A stretch of DNA of 14,816 nt from Spirochaetales bacterium (GTDB lineage Bacteria > Spirochaetota > Spirochaetia > JAGLYY01): positions 1 to 14,816 of the forward strand of contig JAGLYY010000307.1 in NCBI GenBank assembly GCA_023131935.1, read 5' to 3'. The position numbers and the translations under genes were made by a program. Position 1 is the stretch's first letter; each line of letters begins with the position of its first letter. Positions 14,668-14,816 of the stretch are shown one piece after another. The notes below the pieces were generated by a model. That model made no database searches. It was not told the DNA's origin and was given only the letters and a program-made list of their open reading frames with translations.

Positions 14668-14816
14668 ATGGATTTTATCTCAATTCTATTAGGAGTCTTG
14701 ATAGGCATTATTATTGGTGTAGTTCTTGGCATGTTCATTCGTAGAAATCAAAATGCTAGAATTCAGCACATAGTAGAAGAGATTAATAATTGTCTATATT
14801 ACAAGAGCAGAGAATA
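14668..14816 (+). CDS. Start of a membrane-anchored protein (partial)
   Basis: An open frame runs off the right edge, giving 49 residues. It starts with a glycine-rich hydrophobic helix (about residues 3-23) followed by RRNQNARIQHIVEEI, so the protein has an N-terminal membrane anchor with a cytoplasmic, probably helical, continuation. GGAG (14658-14661) lies 6 bases before the ATG at 14668; an in-frame ATG at 14656 has no such site. Proteins such as RmuC begin in this way, but the visible part is too short for assignment. Confidence 0.5.
   Translation, partial: MDFISILLGVLIGIIIGVVLGMFIRRNQNARIQHIVEEINNCLYYKSRE

Overview
The window looks like chromosomal DNA from a Gram-negative (diderm) bacterium, most likely a free-living spirochaete of the Spirochaetales or a close relative. 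The basis is the complete Gld-type ABC operon with a DUF4340 partner, the style of the phosphoglycerate dehydrogenase, and a secreted beta-barrel-like protein. The taxonomic call is an inference from gene content only.

Layout. 1-1458 holds the 3' end of a small, possibly PII-like protein followed 9 bases later by a CPA2-type cation:proton antiporter. 1531-2706 is a stand-alone D-3-phosphoglycerate dehydrogenase (serA) with a strong terminator-like hairpin at 2728-2750. 2848-7506 is a tight four-gene operon (ATPase, permease, large GldG-like auxiliary protein, DUF4340 protein). Convergent to it on the minus strand, 8964-7522 is a compact operon of an XRE-type regulator, a polytopic membrane protein and a secreted beta-barrel-like protein, with overlapping genes and a recognisable promoter at 8983-9011.

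From about 9080 to the right edge the window has the character of an accessory region. It starts with a complete Phd/YefM-PIN (VapC) toxin-antitoxin pair (9173-9780). Next is a relic of a hybrid histidine kinase (9803-10084) that runs by an ATGA overlap into an intact 906-residue hybrid sensor kinase (10081-12801). After the kinase comes a second, damaged copy of the toxin-antitoxin locus (12859-13146). This copy keeps the operator/promoter region, ribosome binding site and antitoxin N-terminal domain, but has lost 154 bp between two 8-bp repeats. It now encodes a 47-residue antitoxin stub and a dead scrap of toxin gene. A pRiA4b ORF-3 family gene, an IS1380-family transposase remnant truncated at both ends, and the start of an unknown membrane-anchored protein complete the window.

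The most interesting signal is the duplicated toxin-antitoxin locus. The two copies are colinear over 216 bp and flank about 3.8 kb carrying the kinase. The damaged copy appears able to make a DNA-binding antitoxin domain without the usual toxin-neutralising tail, under an almost identical control region. I saw no CRISPR array, tRNA or rRNA gene.
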